DNA of 64,000 nt from Jeongeupia sp. USM3 (GTDB lineage: Bacteria > Pseudomonadota > Gammaproteobacteria > Burkholderiales > Chitinibacteraceae): the NCBI RefSeq assembly GCF_001808185.1, contig NZ_CP017668.1, forward strand, positions 124,001 through 188,000. The letters are read 5' to 3'. The position numbers were made by a program, and so were the translations under genes. Positions 25,877 through 33,261 of this stretch are shown in pieces (position 1 is the first letter of the stretch; each line of letters starts with the position of its first letter). The notes under the pieces are model-generated. The model was not told the origin of the DNA. It ran no database searches and worked only from the letters and a program-made list of their open reading frames with translations.

Positions 25877-28231
25877 CTAACGGTGCCAGCGCTTGAGCAG
25901 CAGCGCATTGCCGACGACCGACACCGAACTCGCCGCCATCGCCGCGCCGGCGATCACCGGGCTCAGCAGGCCGAAGGCCGCAAGCGGGATGCCGAGCACG
26001 TTGTAGGCAAAGGCAAAGAACAGGTTCTGGCGGATCTTGCGCATCGTCGCGCGTGACAGGCTCAGTGCATCGGCGATGTGCGCGAGGTCGTTGTGCATCA
26101 GCGTGATGTCGGCGGCCTCGATCGCCGCATCGGCGCCAGTGCGCATCGCAAAACTGACGTCGGCAGCGGCCAGCGCCGGGGCGTCGTTGACGCCGTCGCC
26201 GGCCATGGCGACGACCTTGCCCTCGGCGCGGAACGCCTGCACTGAATCGGCCTTGTCGGCCGGCTTCACGCCGGCACGGTAACGCTGAATGCCGAGCGAT
26301 GCGGCGACGCTGGCGGCGACGGCTTCGTTGTCGCCGGACAGCATGACGACCTCGACGCCGGCTCGCTGCAACTGGGCGACCGCCGCCTTCGACGTCGGCC
26401 GGACGGTGTCGACGATGCCGATCAGCCCGGCCGGAATGCCGTCGACGGTGATGGCGATGACGGTCTGGCCGCGTTGCTGCAGCCGTTCCGCCTCGATCAG
26501 GCTGCCGGCCTGATCGGCATCGGGCAATGCCCAGTGCGGCACGCCGATGCGGACGGCACGGCCGTCGATCTTCGCGCTGACACCGTGCCCCGGTGCGGCG
26601 ACGAAGTCCTCGACGGGCAACCGGCTCAGGCCGAGCGTTTCGCCATGCGCCAGTACGGCGCGGGCCAGCGGGTGTTCGGAACCGGCCTCGGCGCTGGCGG
26701 CCAGCTGCATCACGGTGTTCAGGTCGAAGCCGTTCTGCGGCAGCACCTCGGTCACGGCCGGCTTGCCTTCGGTCAGCGTCCCGGTCTTGTCGACGACAAG
26801 CAGGTTGACTTCACGGGCGCGCTGCAGCGCTTCGGCGTTGCGGAACAGGATGCCGCGCTTGGCGCCAAGGCCGACACCGACCATCACCGCCGTCGGCGTG
26901 GCGAGGCCGAGCGCGCAAGGGCAGGCGATCACCAGCACCGCGACGGCGTGCATCATTGCGGTCACCCAGCTGCCGGTCCACCATGCGGTGGCGATAAAGG
27001 TGACGACGGCGATGGCGACGACCACCGGGACGAAGACCGCGGATATCTTGTCGGCCAGTTGCTGGATCGGCGCCTTCGAACCCTGGGCCTGCGCGACCAG
27101 CCGGACGATGTCGGCGAGTTGCGTGGCACCGCCGGTGGCGCTGGCGCGGATGCGCAGCATGCCCTCGAGATTGCGGGTGCCGGCGTAGACGCTGTCACCA
27201 GATGCCTTGGAGACCGGGGCCGATTCGCCGGACAGCATGGCTTCGTCGATCGCGGCATTGCCGTCCTCGACCCGGCCGTCGACCGGCAGCGGCTCGCCCT
27301 GGCGGACGATGACGATGTCGCCGACCACGAGGTCGCCGATGGCGACATCGACCAGCTGGTCGTTGCGCTCGACCCGGGCGGTTTTCGGCTGCAGCGCCAG
27401 CAGTTCGGCGATCGCGCCGGCGGTGCGGCCCTTGGCGCGGGCTTCGAGCAGCTTGCCGAGCAGTACCAGCGTGATCACGGCGGCGCCGGCTTCGAAATAC
27501 ACGTGGGCGTCGTGCCAGCCGGCCAGCGTCACGACGGTGCTGTAGGCCCAGGCCATCGTCGTGCCGAGCGCGATAAGCACGTCCATATTGGCAGCGCCGC
27601 CGCGCAGCGCGTGCCAGGCGCCGCGGTAGAAGCGCAGGCCGACGGTGAACTGCACCAGCGTCGCCAGCACCAGCTGCCACGAGCGCGGAACGACTTCATG
27701 GGCGCCCTGCAGCATCGCGCCCATCTCGACCATCAGCGGCAAGGTCAGGACCGCGGCGGCGCCGAAGGCCCACCAGCTGCGGCGCAGCGCCGCGTCGTCA
27801 TGGGGGGCAGGGGTATCCTGTTGCTGCAGTCGCGCATCGTAGCCGGCCTTGCGGACCGCGGCGATCGCGGCATCAAGGCCGTACTGGCCGGAGGGGTAGC
27901 GCAGCGTGGCGGTTTCGGTGGCGAGATTGACGCTGGCGCTGACGCGGGCGGCCTTGTTCAGCACTTTCTCGATCCGCACGGCGCAGGCGGCGCAGGTCAT
28001 GCCGGAAATCGCCAGCGTCAGCGTTTCTTCGGGCACCGTGTAACCGGCCCGGGCGATTGCGCCGACGATATCGGGTACGCCGGCGGGCCCGCTCAGGCGG
28101 ACCTGGGCGGTTTCGGTGGCTAAGTTGACGGTGGCGCTGACGCCGTCGAGCCGGTTGAGCACCTTCTCGATCCGCGTGGCGCAGGCCGCGCAGCTCATTC
28201 CGCCGATCGGCAGGCTGACTTCGGTGTTCAT
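25877..28231 (-). CDS. copA: Cu(I)-exporting P1B-type ATPase
   Basis: 784-residue copper pump of the inner membrane. Two N-terminal metal-binding domains carry GMSCAAC (residues 11-17) and GMTCAAC (77-83). Transmembrane segments follow, with the ion-channel motif CPC at 437-439, phosphorylation motif DKTGT at 481-485 and the actuator TGES-like MLSGES near 333-338; the nucleotide hinge GDGVND is present near the C-terminus. The ATG at 28231 has a GGAGG ribosome site. Its promoter contains a CsoR-type operator, and copZ and csoR follow. Confidence 0.95.
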   Translation of the reverse strand: MNTEVSLPIGGMSCAACATRIEKVLNRLDGVSATVNLATETAQVRLSGPAGVPDIVGAIARAGYTVPEETLTLAISGMTCAACAVRIEKVLNKAARVSASVNLATETATLRYPSGQYGLDAAIAAVRKAGYDARLQQQDTPAPHDDAALRRSWWAFGAAAVLTLPLMVEMGAMLQGAHEVVPRSWQLVLATLVQFTVGLRFYRGAWHALRGGAANMDVLIALGTTMAWAYSTVVTLAGWHDAHVYFEAGAAVITLVLLGKLLEARAKGRTAGAIAELLALQPKTARVERNDQLVDVAIGDLVVGDIVIVRQGEPLPVDGRVEDGNAAIDEAMLSGESAPVSKASGDSVYAGTRNLEGMLRIRASATGGATQLADIVRLVAQAQGSKAPIQQLADKISAVFVPVVVAIAVVTFIATAWWTGSWVTAMMHAVAVLVIACPCALGLATPTAVMVGVGLGAKRGILFRNAEALQRAREVNLLVVDKTGTLTEGKPAVTEVLPQNGFDLNTVMQLAASAEAGSEHPLARAVLAHGETLGLSRLPVEDFVAAPGHGVSAKIDGRAVRIGVPHWALPDADQAGSLIEAERLQQRGQTVIAITVDGIPAGLIGIVDTVRPTSKAAVAQLQRAGVEVVMLSGDNEAVAASVAASLGIQRYRAGVKPADKADSVQAFRAEGKVVAMAGDGVNDAPALAAADVSFAMRTGADAAIEAADITLMHNDLAHIADALSLSRATMRKIRQNLFFAFAYNVLGIPLAAFGLLSPVIAGAAMAASSVSVVGNALLLKRWHR

Positions 28232-28245
28232 CGTCGTACCTCCAT

Positions 28246-28289
28246 ATAGGGTATGGGGGTATATTATGCCCCATGGGGGTATATTGCAA
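28246..28289 (-). promoter_or_regulatory. copA promoter with CsoR operator in the spacer
   Basis: Reverse-strand -35 TTGCAA (28289-28284) and -10 TAATAT (28266-28261) separated by 17 bp. The spacer itself is the near-palindrome TATACCCCCATGGGGCA, which fits the CsoR operator style (G/C-rich arms with ATAC/GTAT ends). The 13-mer ATGGGGGTATATT occurs twice on the forward strand, at 28253 and 28273, 20 bp apart, giving a possible second site over the start of transcription. Binding would directly block polymerase. Confidence 0.7.
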
Positions 28290-28326
28290 GCCGTTGTCAT
28301 CGGCCACCGGTCGGCACAATGACTAA

Positions 28327-28344
28327 GGGCCGCGAGAGCGGCCC
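28327..28344 (-). terminator. hairpin after the antiporter gene
   Basis: Perfect 7-bp GC-rich stem GGGCCGC / GCGGCCC with loop GAGA, 20 bases past the antiporter stop codon. Only a weak T-tract (CTTAGT) follows on the reverse strand, so terminator strength is uncertain. Confidence 0.5.
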
Positions 28345-28363
28345 TGTCGGTCTGCGGCAAAGA

Positions 28364-29560
28364 TCAGGCCGGCCTGGCCACCCGGTAGCGGTCCAGTAGC
28401 GAGAACACCAGCGGGTTGAGCAGGATGGAGATGATCGCGCCGGCGATGATCAGCGCGTGCCCCAGCGGCGGCAGCAGGCCGAGCGCGACGCCCAGCCCGG
28501 CGAGGATGAACGAGAATTCGCCGATCTGCGCCAGGCTCGCCGAGATCGTCAGCGCGGTTTTCAGATCGTGACGGAAGAGCATGACGATGCCGAGCGCCGC
28601 CAGCGACTTGCCGACGACGATGACCGCGACCGTACCGAAAACCGCCAGCGGATGCTCAATCAGGATACGCGGGTCGAGCAGCATGCCGACCGAGACGAAG
28701 AACAGCACCGCGAATGCGTCGCGCAGCGGCAGCGACTCCTCGGCGGCGCGCTGGCTGAACTCGGACTCGGCCAGCACCATGCCGGCAAAGAAGGCGCCGA
28801 GCGCAAACGACACACCAAAGAGCTGCGACGCGCCGAAGGCGACGCCGAGCGCCGTGGCGAGCACGCCGAGCCGGAACAGCTCGCGGCTGCCGGTCCACAC
28901 AATGCGCTCGAGCATCCACGGGATGAAGCGGCGGCCGACGATCAGCATGAAGGCGACGAAGGCGACGACCTTGCCCAGCGTGATCAGCAGGGTCAGGCCG
29001 AGGGCCGAGGCGTCCAGATCACCGCCCTTGCCACCGAGCAGTCCCGCCAGCGCGGGGAGCAACACCAGCGCCAGCACCATGGCCAGGTCTTCGACGATCA
29101 GCCAGCCGACGGCGATCCGGCCCTCGGGCGTTTCCAGCAGGTCGCGCTCCTCGAGCGCCTTCAGCAGTACCACGGTACTGGCAACCGACAGCGCCAGTCC
29201 GAACACGAAGCCGGCGCCGAAGGTCCAGTCGAACAGCCACGCCAGCCCCATGCCCATCAGCGTGGCGAGGCCGATCTGCGCCACGGCGCCGGGAATGGCG
29301 ATGTGCCTGACCGACAGCAGGTCCTTCATCGAAAAGTGCAGGCCGACGCCGAACATCAGCAGGATGACGCCCAGTTCGGCCAGCTCGGGTGCGAGCTTCG
29401 GGTCGGCGACGAAGCCCGGCGTGAACGGACCGGCAAGAATCCCGGCACACAGATAGCCGACCAGTGGCGGCAGTTTCAGCTTGTTGGCGATGCTGCCGAG
29501 AATGAAGGCGAGCACGAGGCCGCCGACGATGGTGGTGATCAGTGGCGTGGCGTGGGGCAT
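28364..29560 (-). CDS. cation:proton antiporter (CPA2, KefB/YbaL-like core)
   Basis: 398-residue integral membrane protein with about 12 hydrophobic segments, matching the Na+/H+ exchanger domain of the CPA2 family (PPLVGYLCAGILAGPFTPG; ALSVASTVVLLKALEER; GAFFAGMVLAESEFS). YbaL and Kef proteins continue with a RCK/TrkA-N nucleotide-binding domain, which is absent here: the protein ends soon after the last membrane segment. Whether this is a natural short form or a loss cannot be decided. Likely exchanges K+ or Na+ for protons. Confidence 0.85.
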   Translation of the reverse strand: MPHATPLITTIVGGLVLAFILGSIANKLKLPPLVGYLCAGILAGPFTPGFVADPKLAPELAELGVILLMFGVGLHFSMKDLLSVRHIAIPGAVAQIGLATLMGMGLAWLFDWTFGAGFVFGLALSVASTVVLLKALEERDLLETPEGRIAVGWLIVEDLAMVLALVLLPALAGLLGGKGGDLDASALGLTLLITLGKVVAFVAFMLIVGRRFIPWMLERIVWTGSRELFRLGVLATALGVAFGASQLFGVSFALGAFFAGMVLAESEFSQRAAEESLPLRDAFAVLFFVSVGMLLDPRILIEHPLAVFGTVAVIVVGKSLAALGIVMLFRHDLKTALTISASLAQIGEFSFILAGLGVALGLLPPLGHALIIAGAIISILLNPLVFSLLDRYRVARPA

Positions 29561-29685
29561 CGCGGTCCTTGTCGTTGGCGTAAACGGCGCTACCCCGAAG
29601 ACTAACCCAACAGGAGTGGCGCACGAACGACATTGTTTCCCGCATCAAAGCAAAAACCCGGCCAGCACTCGCCCGGCGCTGGCGC

Positions 29686-29713
29686 AAAAAAAGCCGCTCG
29701 GGAGCGGCTTTTT
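29686..29713 (-). terminator. terminator of the 74-residue gene
   Basis: 12-bp stem AAAAAGCCGCTC / GAGCGGCTTTTT around a short GG loop, with A- and T-runs outside, so it can work on either strand. It lies 30 bases past the stop codon of the reverse-strand small gene. Confidence 0.85.
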
Positions 29714-29742
29714 CGGTGTGTACCGCGTGGGGCGGTGCGGGG

Positions 29743-29967
29743 TTACGAAGCGAACTGGTGCGGGATTTGCGTCTTGGCCCAGTTGGCCGCGTTGCGCAGC
29801 GATTCGTGAACCGAATTGCTGCGGGTTTGCGGTGCGCGCTGCCATGCGGTGACGGGCTGGCGGGCGTCGCGGGTGCAACGGACGATCTGGTACCAGCCAT
29901 CGAGGCCAGTGCCGATCGGGGTCGGGCGGACTTCAACATTGAAGTCGTAGTAGTTTTGGTTTGCCAT
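29743..29967 (-). CDS. small hypothetical protein, 74 residues
   Basis: Starts MANQNYYDFNVEVRPTPIG, with ribosome site AAGGAG seven bases before the ATG at 29967, and ends at a strong terminator, so it looks like a real monocistronic gene. The sequence suggests a short beta-sheet domain with conserved-looking aromatic residues (WYQIVRCTRD; VHESLRNAANWAKTQI). No signal peptide or membrane segment. The upstream leader contains three consecutive stem-loops. Not recognised as any named family. Confidence 0.6.
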   Translation of the reverse strand: MANQNYYDFNVEVRPTPIGTGLDGWYQIVRCTRDARQPVTAWQRAPQTRSNSVHESLRNAANWAKTQIPHQFAS

Positions 29968-30306
29968 TATTCGGCTCCTTGCTAAACGAGCCATCCAAGC
30001 CGGATGGCAGGGCGCTGAAGGAGGAGCACTTGTTCTGAGAAGAACTTTCTTGGGAGTCGGACGACTCGCTTGGAGTACTGCTTAGGAAACAATCGTGAGA
30101 GCGTGCTCTGTCAAATCAGTGCCGACGATGCTGCACATCATTCTTGTCACATGCAAGTGTAAATAATGCCTTTCGTGCAATGCCGGCGCGCCGTCCGGCG
30201 GGGTGCGGCGCCGCCGCGGGTCGCCGTGGCGGTGACCGGGCTTGCACCAGCTGTCATAAAATCGGTGTACGCTGGAGCTGCATTTCAGAACCGAAGGGGG
30301 ACGAAC
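29968..30306. other. 339-bp divergent gap with three stem-loops
   Basis: Non-coding interval between two small divergent genes. Three successive inverted repeats lie next to the 74-residue gene: GCCATCC/GGATGGC (29990-30008), GTTCT/AGAAC (30032-30045, loop GAGA) and GAGTCG/CGACTC (30054-30067). A reverse-strand -35-like TTGACA is at 30114-30109, without a good -10. The base composition is less GC-rich than its surroundings. The remaining 200 bp holds nothing recognisable apart from the ribosome site before 30307. Confidence 0.45.
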
Positions 30307-30498
30307 ATGAACACCAAAACCACGTGGAATTCGGGGGCACTGTACGACGCCAATACGCGCAACGAACGTGCGCTGGGCGACGAGGACCGTGCCAAGGGAC
30401 TGCTGCGCAGGGATCTGGTCCAGCGCATCCGGGCGCAGCGCGATGCGCAGGAAGAGCGCGCCATTGCCAGTGCGCCACGGGAAGTCTGGGAAGAATAG
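30307..30498 (+). CDS. small charged hypothetical protein, 63 residues
   Basis: Begins MNTKTTWNSGALYDANTRNERALGD after a clear ribosome site (AAGGGGGA, eight bases upstream). The product is hydrophilic, rich in Arg, Glu and Ala, and mostly predicted helix (RAKGLLRRDLVQRIRAQRDAQEERAI). Codon usage with GC at third positions resembles true genes nearby. No recognisable domain, signal or membrane segment. It lies convergent to the chitin-binding gene. Function unknown. Confidence 0.55.
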   Translation: MNTKTTWNSGALYDANTRNERALGDEDRAKGLLRRDLVQRIRAQRDAQEERAIASAPREVWEE

Positions 30499-30592
30499 TA
30501 CGCCGGTAATCCGCTCGGGCGCCGCCCGGCCCGCTGCATGCGATGCCGGGCGTCGGACCGGCATGACCGGCCCGAAGGTTGCGATGCCCGGC

Positions 30593-31606
30593 CTACCGCG
30601 TGCCCAGACGCGGATCGCCTTCATGCGGCATCGGCTCGCCAGGATGGCCGCTCGTCGTCTGCCCGACGACATGGCGTGTCACCTCCGCCGGGCGGCAGAC
30701 GTCCTTGCTGTTGCAGGCCCACAGGCTCACCCAGGCCGAGCCGGGTACCTTCGTGCTCACGAACTTGCCGTAGCCGGTCCAGTAGACGCCAGGCTGGCAT
30801 TCAGGCGCGCCGAAGCAGTCGCGGTAGAAGGCGGGGAACTGGGTCAGCCGGCCCAGCGCAACGCCCTGCTCGCGGACCTCGAGATACGCAGGGCGCCCCT
30901 GCAGCGCGCCGTTCACGCTTTGTACATGGACCGACAGTTCGCCGCCGCTCCAGCTCAGGCTCGCGCTGTACCGGCTTGGCAGCGCTGCTGCCGGCTGCGG
31001 CAGCGGGTCCGCTGTCTGCAGCCACGCGCCCCATTCGTTGCTGCCGGGTTGTTCTCCCTGCGTCCACCAGCGGGCGGCCCAGACCTTGCTGTCATGGACG
31101 ACTTTTTCTTCGGCCTGATACGCACGGCTGGCCGACCAGGCACCGATGCCGTCCGCATCGACCGTTTGCCAGGCGCCGCTGGCGGTGACGCCGGGCGCTT
31201 CGCCCTGGGTCCACCACTGCGCCTGATACACGATGCCGCCGTGACTGGCCCGCTCGCCCTGCTGGTAGATCCGCGCGGCATCCCAGGCCGGGGCGGTTGG
31301 CGCATTGCCAAGCGGGAAGCCGGCCTGCTGCATCTGTTCATCGAGCAGTGCGTGAACGATCGCGGTCGGCCGATAGTTGTGCACCCGATATGCGACCCCC
31401 ATTTCGACCGGCATGGGGCAGAGATAGTCGGTGCCCGCATCGGTCAGCGGTCGGCGTACCGGAAGCCTGGCGTCGTCGCCGATCCGCTCGGGGAGGGTGT
31501 TGCCCCACCACGGATTGTTGAAGCCGTCGGGCGGCGGCGGGGTGCAGGTGGCGTAGGCGCTTGCGGATGCGAGCAGCCACGCGGCGCAGAGCAGGGCAGA
31601 CTTCAT
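30593..31606 (-). CDS. secreted protein with two chitin-binding CBM5/12 modules
   Basis: 337 residues with a signal peptide (1-19, cleavage after AYA). Two carbohydrate-binding family 5/12 modules lie at about residues 106-150 and 155-199. Each has the tandem aromatic motif AxxY near its start and WWTQGE in the core, typical of chitinases and chitin-binding proteins. The N-terminal 80 and C-terminal 135 residues (three Cys pairs likely) match no catalytic domain that I recognise, so this may be an adhesion or binding protein, or an unusual enzyme. A promoter with an inverted repeat precedes it. Confidence 0.75.
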   Translation of the reverse strand: MKSALLCAAWLLASASAYATCTPPPPDGFNNPWWGNTLPERIGDDARLPVRRPLTDAGTDYLCPMPVEMGVAYRVHNYRPTAIVHALLDEQMQQAGFPLGNAPTAPAWDAARIYQQGERASHGGIVYQAQWWTQGEAPGVTASGAWQTVDADGIGAWSASRAYQAEEKVVHDSKVWAARWWTQGEQPGSNEWGAWLQTADPLPQPAAALPSRYSASLSWSGGELSVHVQSVNGALQGRPAYLEVREQGVALGRLTQFPAFYRDCFGAPECQPGVYWTGYGKFVSTKVPGSAWVSLWACNSKDVCRPAEVTRHVVGQTTSGHPGEPMPHEGDPRLGTR

Positions 31607-31626
31607 GTTGAATCCTCCGTTTTATG

Positions 31627-31664
31627 GTTATGCCTTTGCCATTGAGGCGAGCCAATATGGCAAA
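31627..31664 (-). promoter_or_regulatory. promoter and inverted repeat of the chitin-binding gene
   Basis: Reverse-strand -35 TTGGCT (31655-31650), 17-bp spacer and -10 CATAAC (31632-31627). Perfect 8-bp arms TTTGCCAT (31635-31642) and ATGGCAAA (31657-31664) bracket the -35 region. The arrangement suggests a repressor or activator site. The distance from the -10 to the start codon (about 20 bases) leaves a very short leader holding the ribosome site. Confidence 0.4.
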
Positions 31665-31881
31665 CCGGGAGGGTGGAAACAAGAACGGGGGCGGGGGCGG
31701 CAGACGGAGGCCGGCGCCGGCGTGACTGGCGGGCCGTACCGGTGGCGGGAATGCACCGGCGAGCCCGGGTGCCGGCTTTTGCGTTGCGGCGTACCGTGAT
31801 TTTGCATGGGCGCGATAATGCGTCCCGGGGCGTAGAATGCGGCCTGATACCCAGACCGGTTTTTTCCTGATTGTCCTGTTT

Positions 31882-32373
31882 ATGAATAAATATTCCGTTT
31901 TGTTTGTTTGCACCGGCAACATCTGCCGCAGCCCGACTGCCGACGGGGTGCTGCTGGCGATGGCGGCGGATGCAGGCCTGGGCGACCGGCTGGTCGTCGA
32001 TTCCGCCGGCACCCAGGGCTACCACGTCGGCGAGGCGCCGGACCGGCGTGCGCAGGCGCATGCGAAAAAGCGCGGTTACGATCTGTCCGGCCTGCGGGCA
32101 CGCCAGGTCGCGGCGAGCGATTACGCGCGCTTCGACCTGATTCTGGCCATGGATGCCGGGCACCTGCGCCAGCTCGAGCGCCAGGCGCCATCCCAGCATC
32201 AGGCCAAGATCAAGCTGTTCCTCGATTTCGCCACGGGCACGCGTGAGCGCGAGGTGCCCGATCCGTACTACGGCGGCGCCGACGGCTTCGAGCATGTGCT
32301 CGACCTGGTCGAGGACGGCTGCGCCGGGCTGTTGGCGCACGTTCGCAGCGAGCTGGCCCGCCGTGGTGCCTGA
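31882..32373 (+). CDS. low molecular weight protein-tyrosine phosphatase
   Basis: 163-residue phosphatase with the P-loop VCTGNICRSP near the N-terminus (nucleophile C10, R16) and general acid D127 in VPDPYYGG. Bacterial members dephosphorylate tyrosine kinases of exopolysaccharide systems or arginine phosphates. The ATG at 31882 is preferred to one 45 bases upstream because homology starts there. No kinase or polysaccharide genes are adjacent, so the partner is unknown. Confidence 0.92.
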   Translation: MNKYSVLFVCTGNICRSPTADGVLLAMAADAGLGDRLVVDSAGTQGYHVGEAPDRRAQAHAKKRGYDLSGLRARQVAASDYARFDLILAMDAGHLRQLERQAPSQHQAKIKLFLDFATGTREREVPDPYYGGADGFEHVLDLVEDGCAGLLAHVRSELARRGA

Positions 32374-32467
32374 TACGGTGTTTGACCTGGGGCAGAAACG
32401 GCAAAATTCGGGTTTGCGGTGCGTTGCCGGCGCCGGTTCGAGCCGGTATCATCGCGCTCTTTGGTCT

Positions 32468-32645
32468 TCAGGGGAGTAGTCGCCTGCCGCGTGCAGGGGG
32501 TACGTCAACACACTTGAGCCCGTGGCTCATGGCGTATCCGGCCGGTTGCCTGCCTTGGCACCGTGCTTGACAAGACCTGAGGTCTGCAAACCGTACACCC
32601 GGGTGGGCGACGGTTGCGGTCCTCATGTCTGCCCGCCCTGGAGTA
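32468..32645 (+). promoter_or_regulatory. yybP-ykoY manganese riboswitch
   Basis: The 281-bp leader before the Mn exporter gene contains the diagnostic GGGGAGTAG (32471-32479), then CGTCAACA (32503-32510), the paired elements AAGACC/GGTCT around 32572-32585, and a 3' segment GGGTGGGCGACGG, as in yybP-ykoY aptamers. The downstream gene encodes a TMEM165/GDT1 protein, a standard member of this Mn2+-sensing regulon. Expected action is Mn2+-induced expression; the expression platform probably includes the ribosome site GGAG at 32640. Confidence 0.85.
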
Positions 32646-32654
32646 CATATCTGA

Positions 32655-33221
32655 ATGGACGCCCTCTTCGTCTCGACCGGTGTCGTCGCCCTTGCTGAAA
32701 TCGGCGACAAAACCCAGCTGCTGGCCCTGCTGCTCGCCGCGCGGTTTCGCCGTCCCTTGCCGATCGTGCTCGGCATATTCGTCGCCACCATCCTGAACCA
32801 CTTCGCCGCCGGCTGGCTCGGCCAGTGGCTGGCTACGCTGATCGCACCGTCGACCTTGCGCTGGGTGGTCGGCTTCGGTTTTCTGGCGATCGCCGTCTGG
32901 ACGCTGTTTCCGGACAAGATGGACGATGACGAGACGCCGACCAAGGCCTATGGCGCCTTCGTGGCGACCGCGCTGACTTTTTTCCTGGCCGAAATGGGCG
33001 ACAAGACGCAGATCGCGACCGTTGCACTGGCCGTGCATTACCATCCGCTGTGGATGGTGATCGCCGGTACGACGATCGGGATGATGATCGCCGACGTGCC
33101 CGCCGTATTCATCGGCAACTGGATTTCGCAACGCATGCACCTGCTGCGCTACGTTCGTTTCGTGGCCGCGGCCGTATTTGCCCTCATGGGCGGGCTGGCG
33201 CTCGCCGGTGTGGGCAGTTGA
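32655..33221 (+). CDS. TMEM165/GDT1 (UPF0016) manganese exporter
   Basis: 188-residue membrane protein with six hydrophobic segments in two homologous halves. Each half carries the family motif ExGDKT: EIGDKTQ at 15-21 and EMGDKTQ at 113-119. Bacterial relatives (for example MneA) export Mn2+, and this assignment is supported by the riboswitch in its leader. Ends 40 bp before the purine permease gene. The motif glutamates and aspartates likely coordinate the ion. Confidence 0.9.
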   Translation: MDALFVSTGVVALAEIGDKTQLLALLLAARFRRPLPIVLGIFVATILNHFAAGWLGQWLATLIAPSTLRWVVGFGFLAIAVWTLFPDKMDDDETPTKAYGAFVATALTFFLAEMGDKTQIATVALAVHYHPLWMVIAGTTIGMMIADVPAVFIGNWISQRMHLLRYVRFVAAAVFALMGGLALAGVGS

Positions 33222-33261
33222 TTCACTGACCTAACTACCACGCAGACAAATCGGGGAAACG

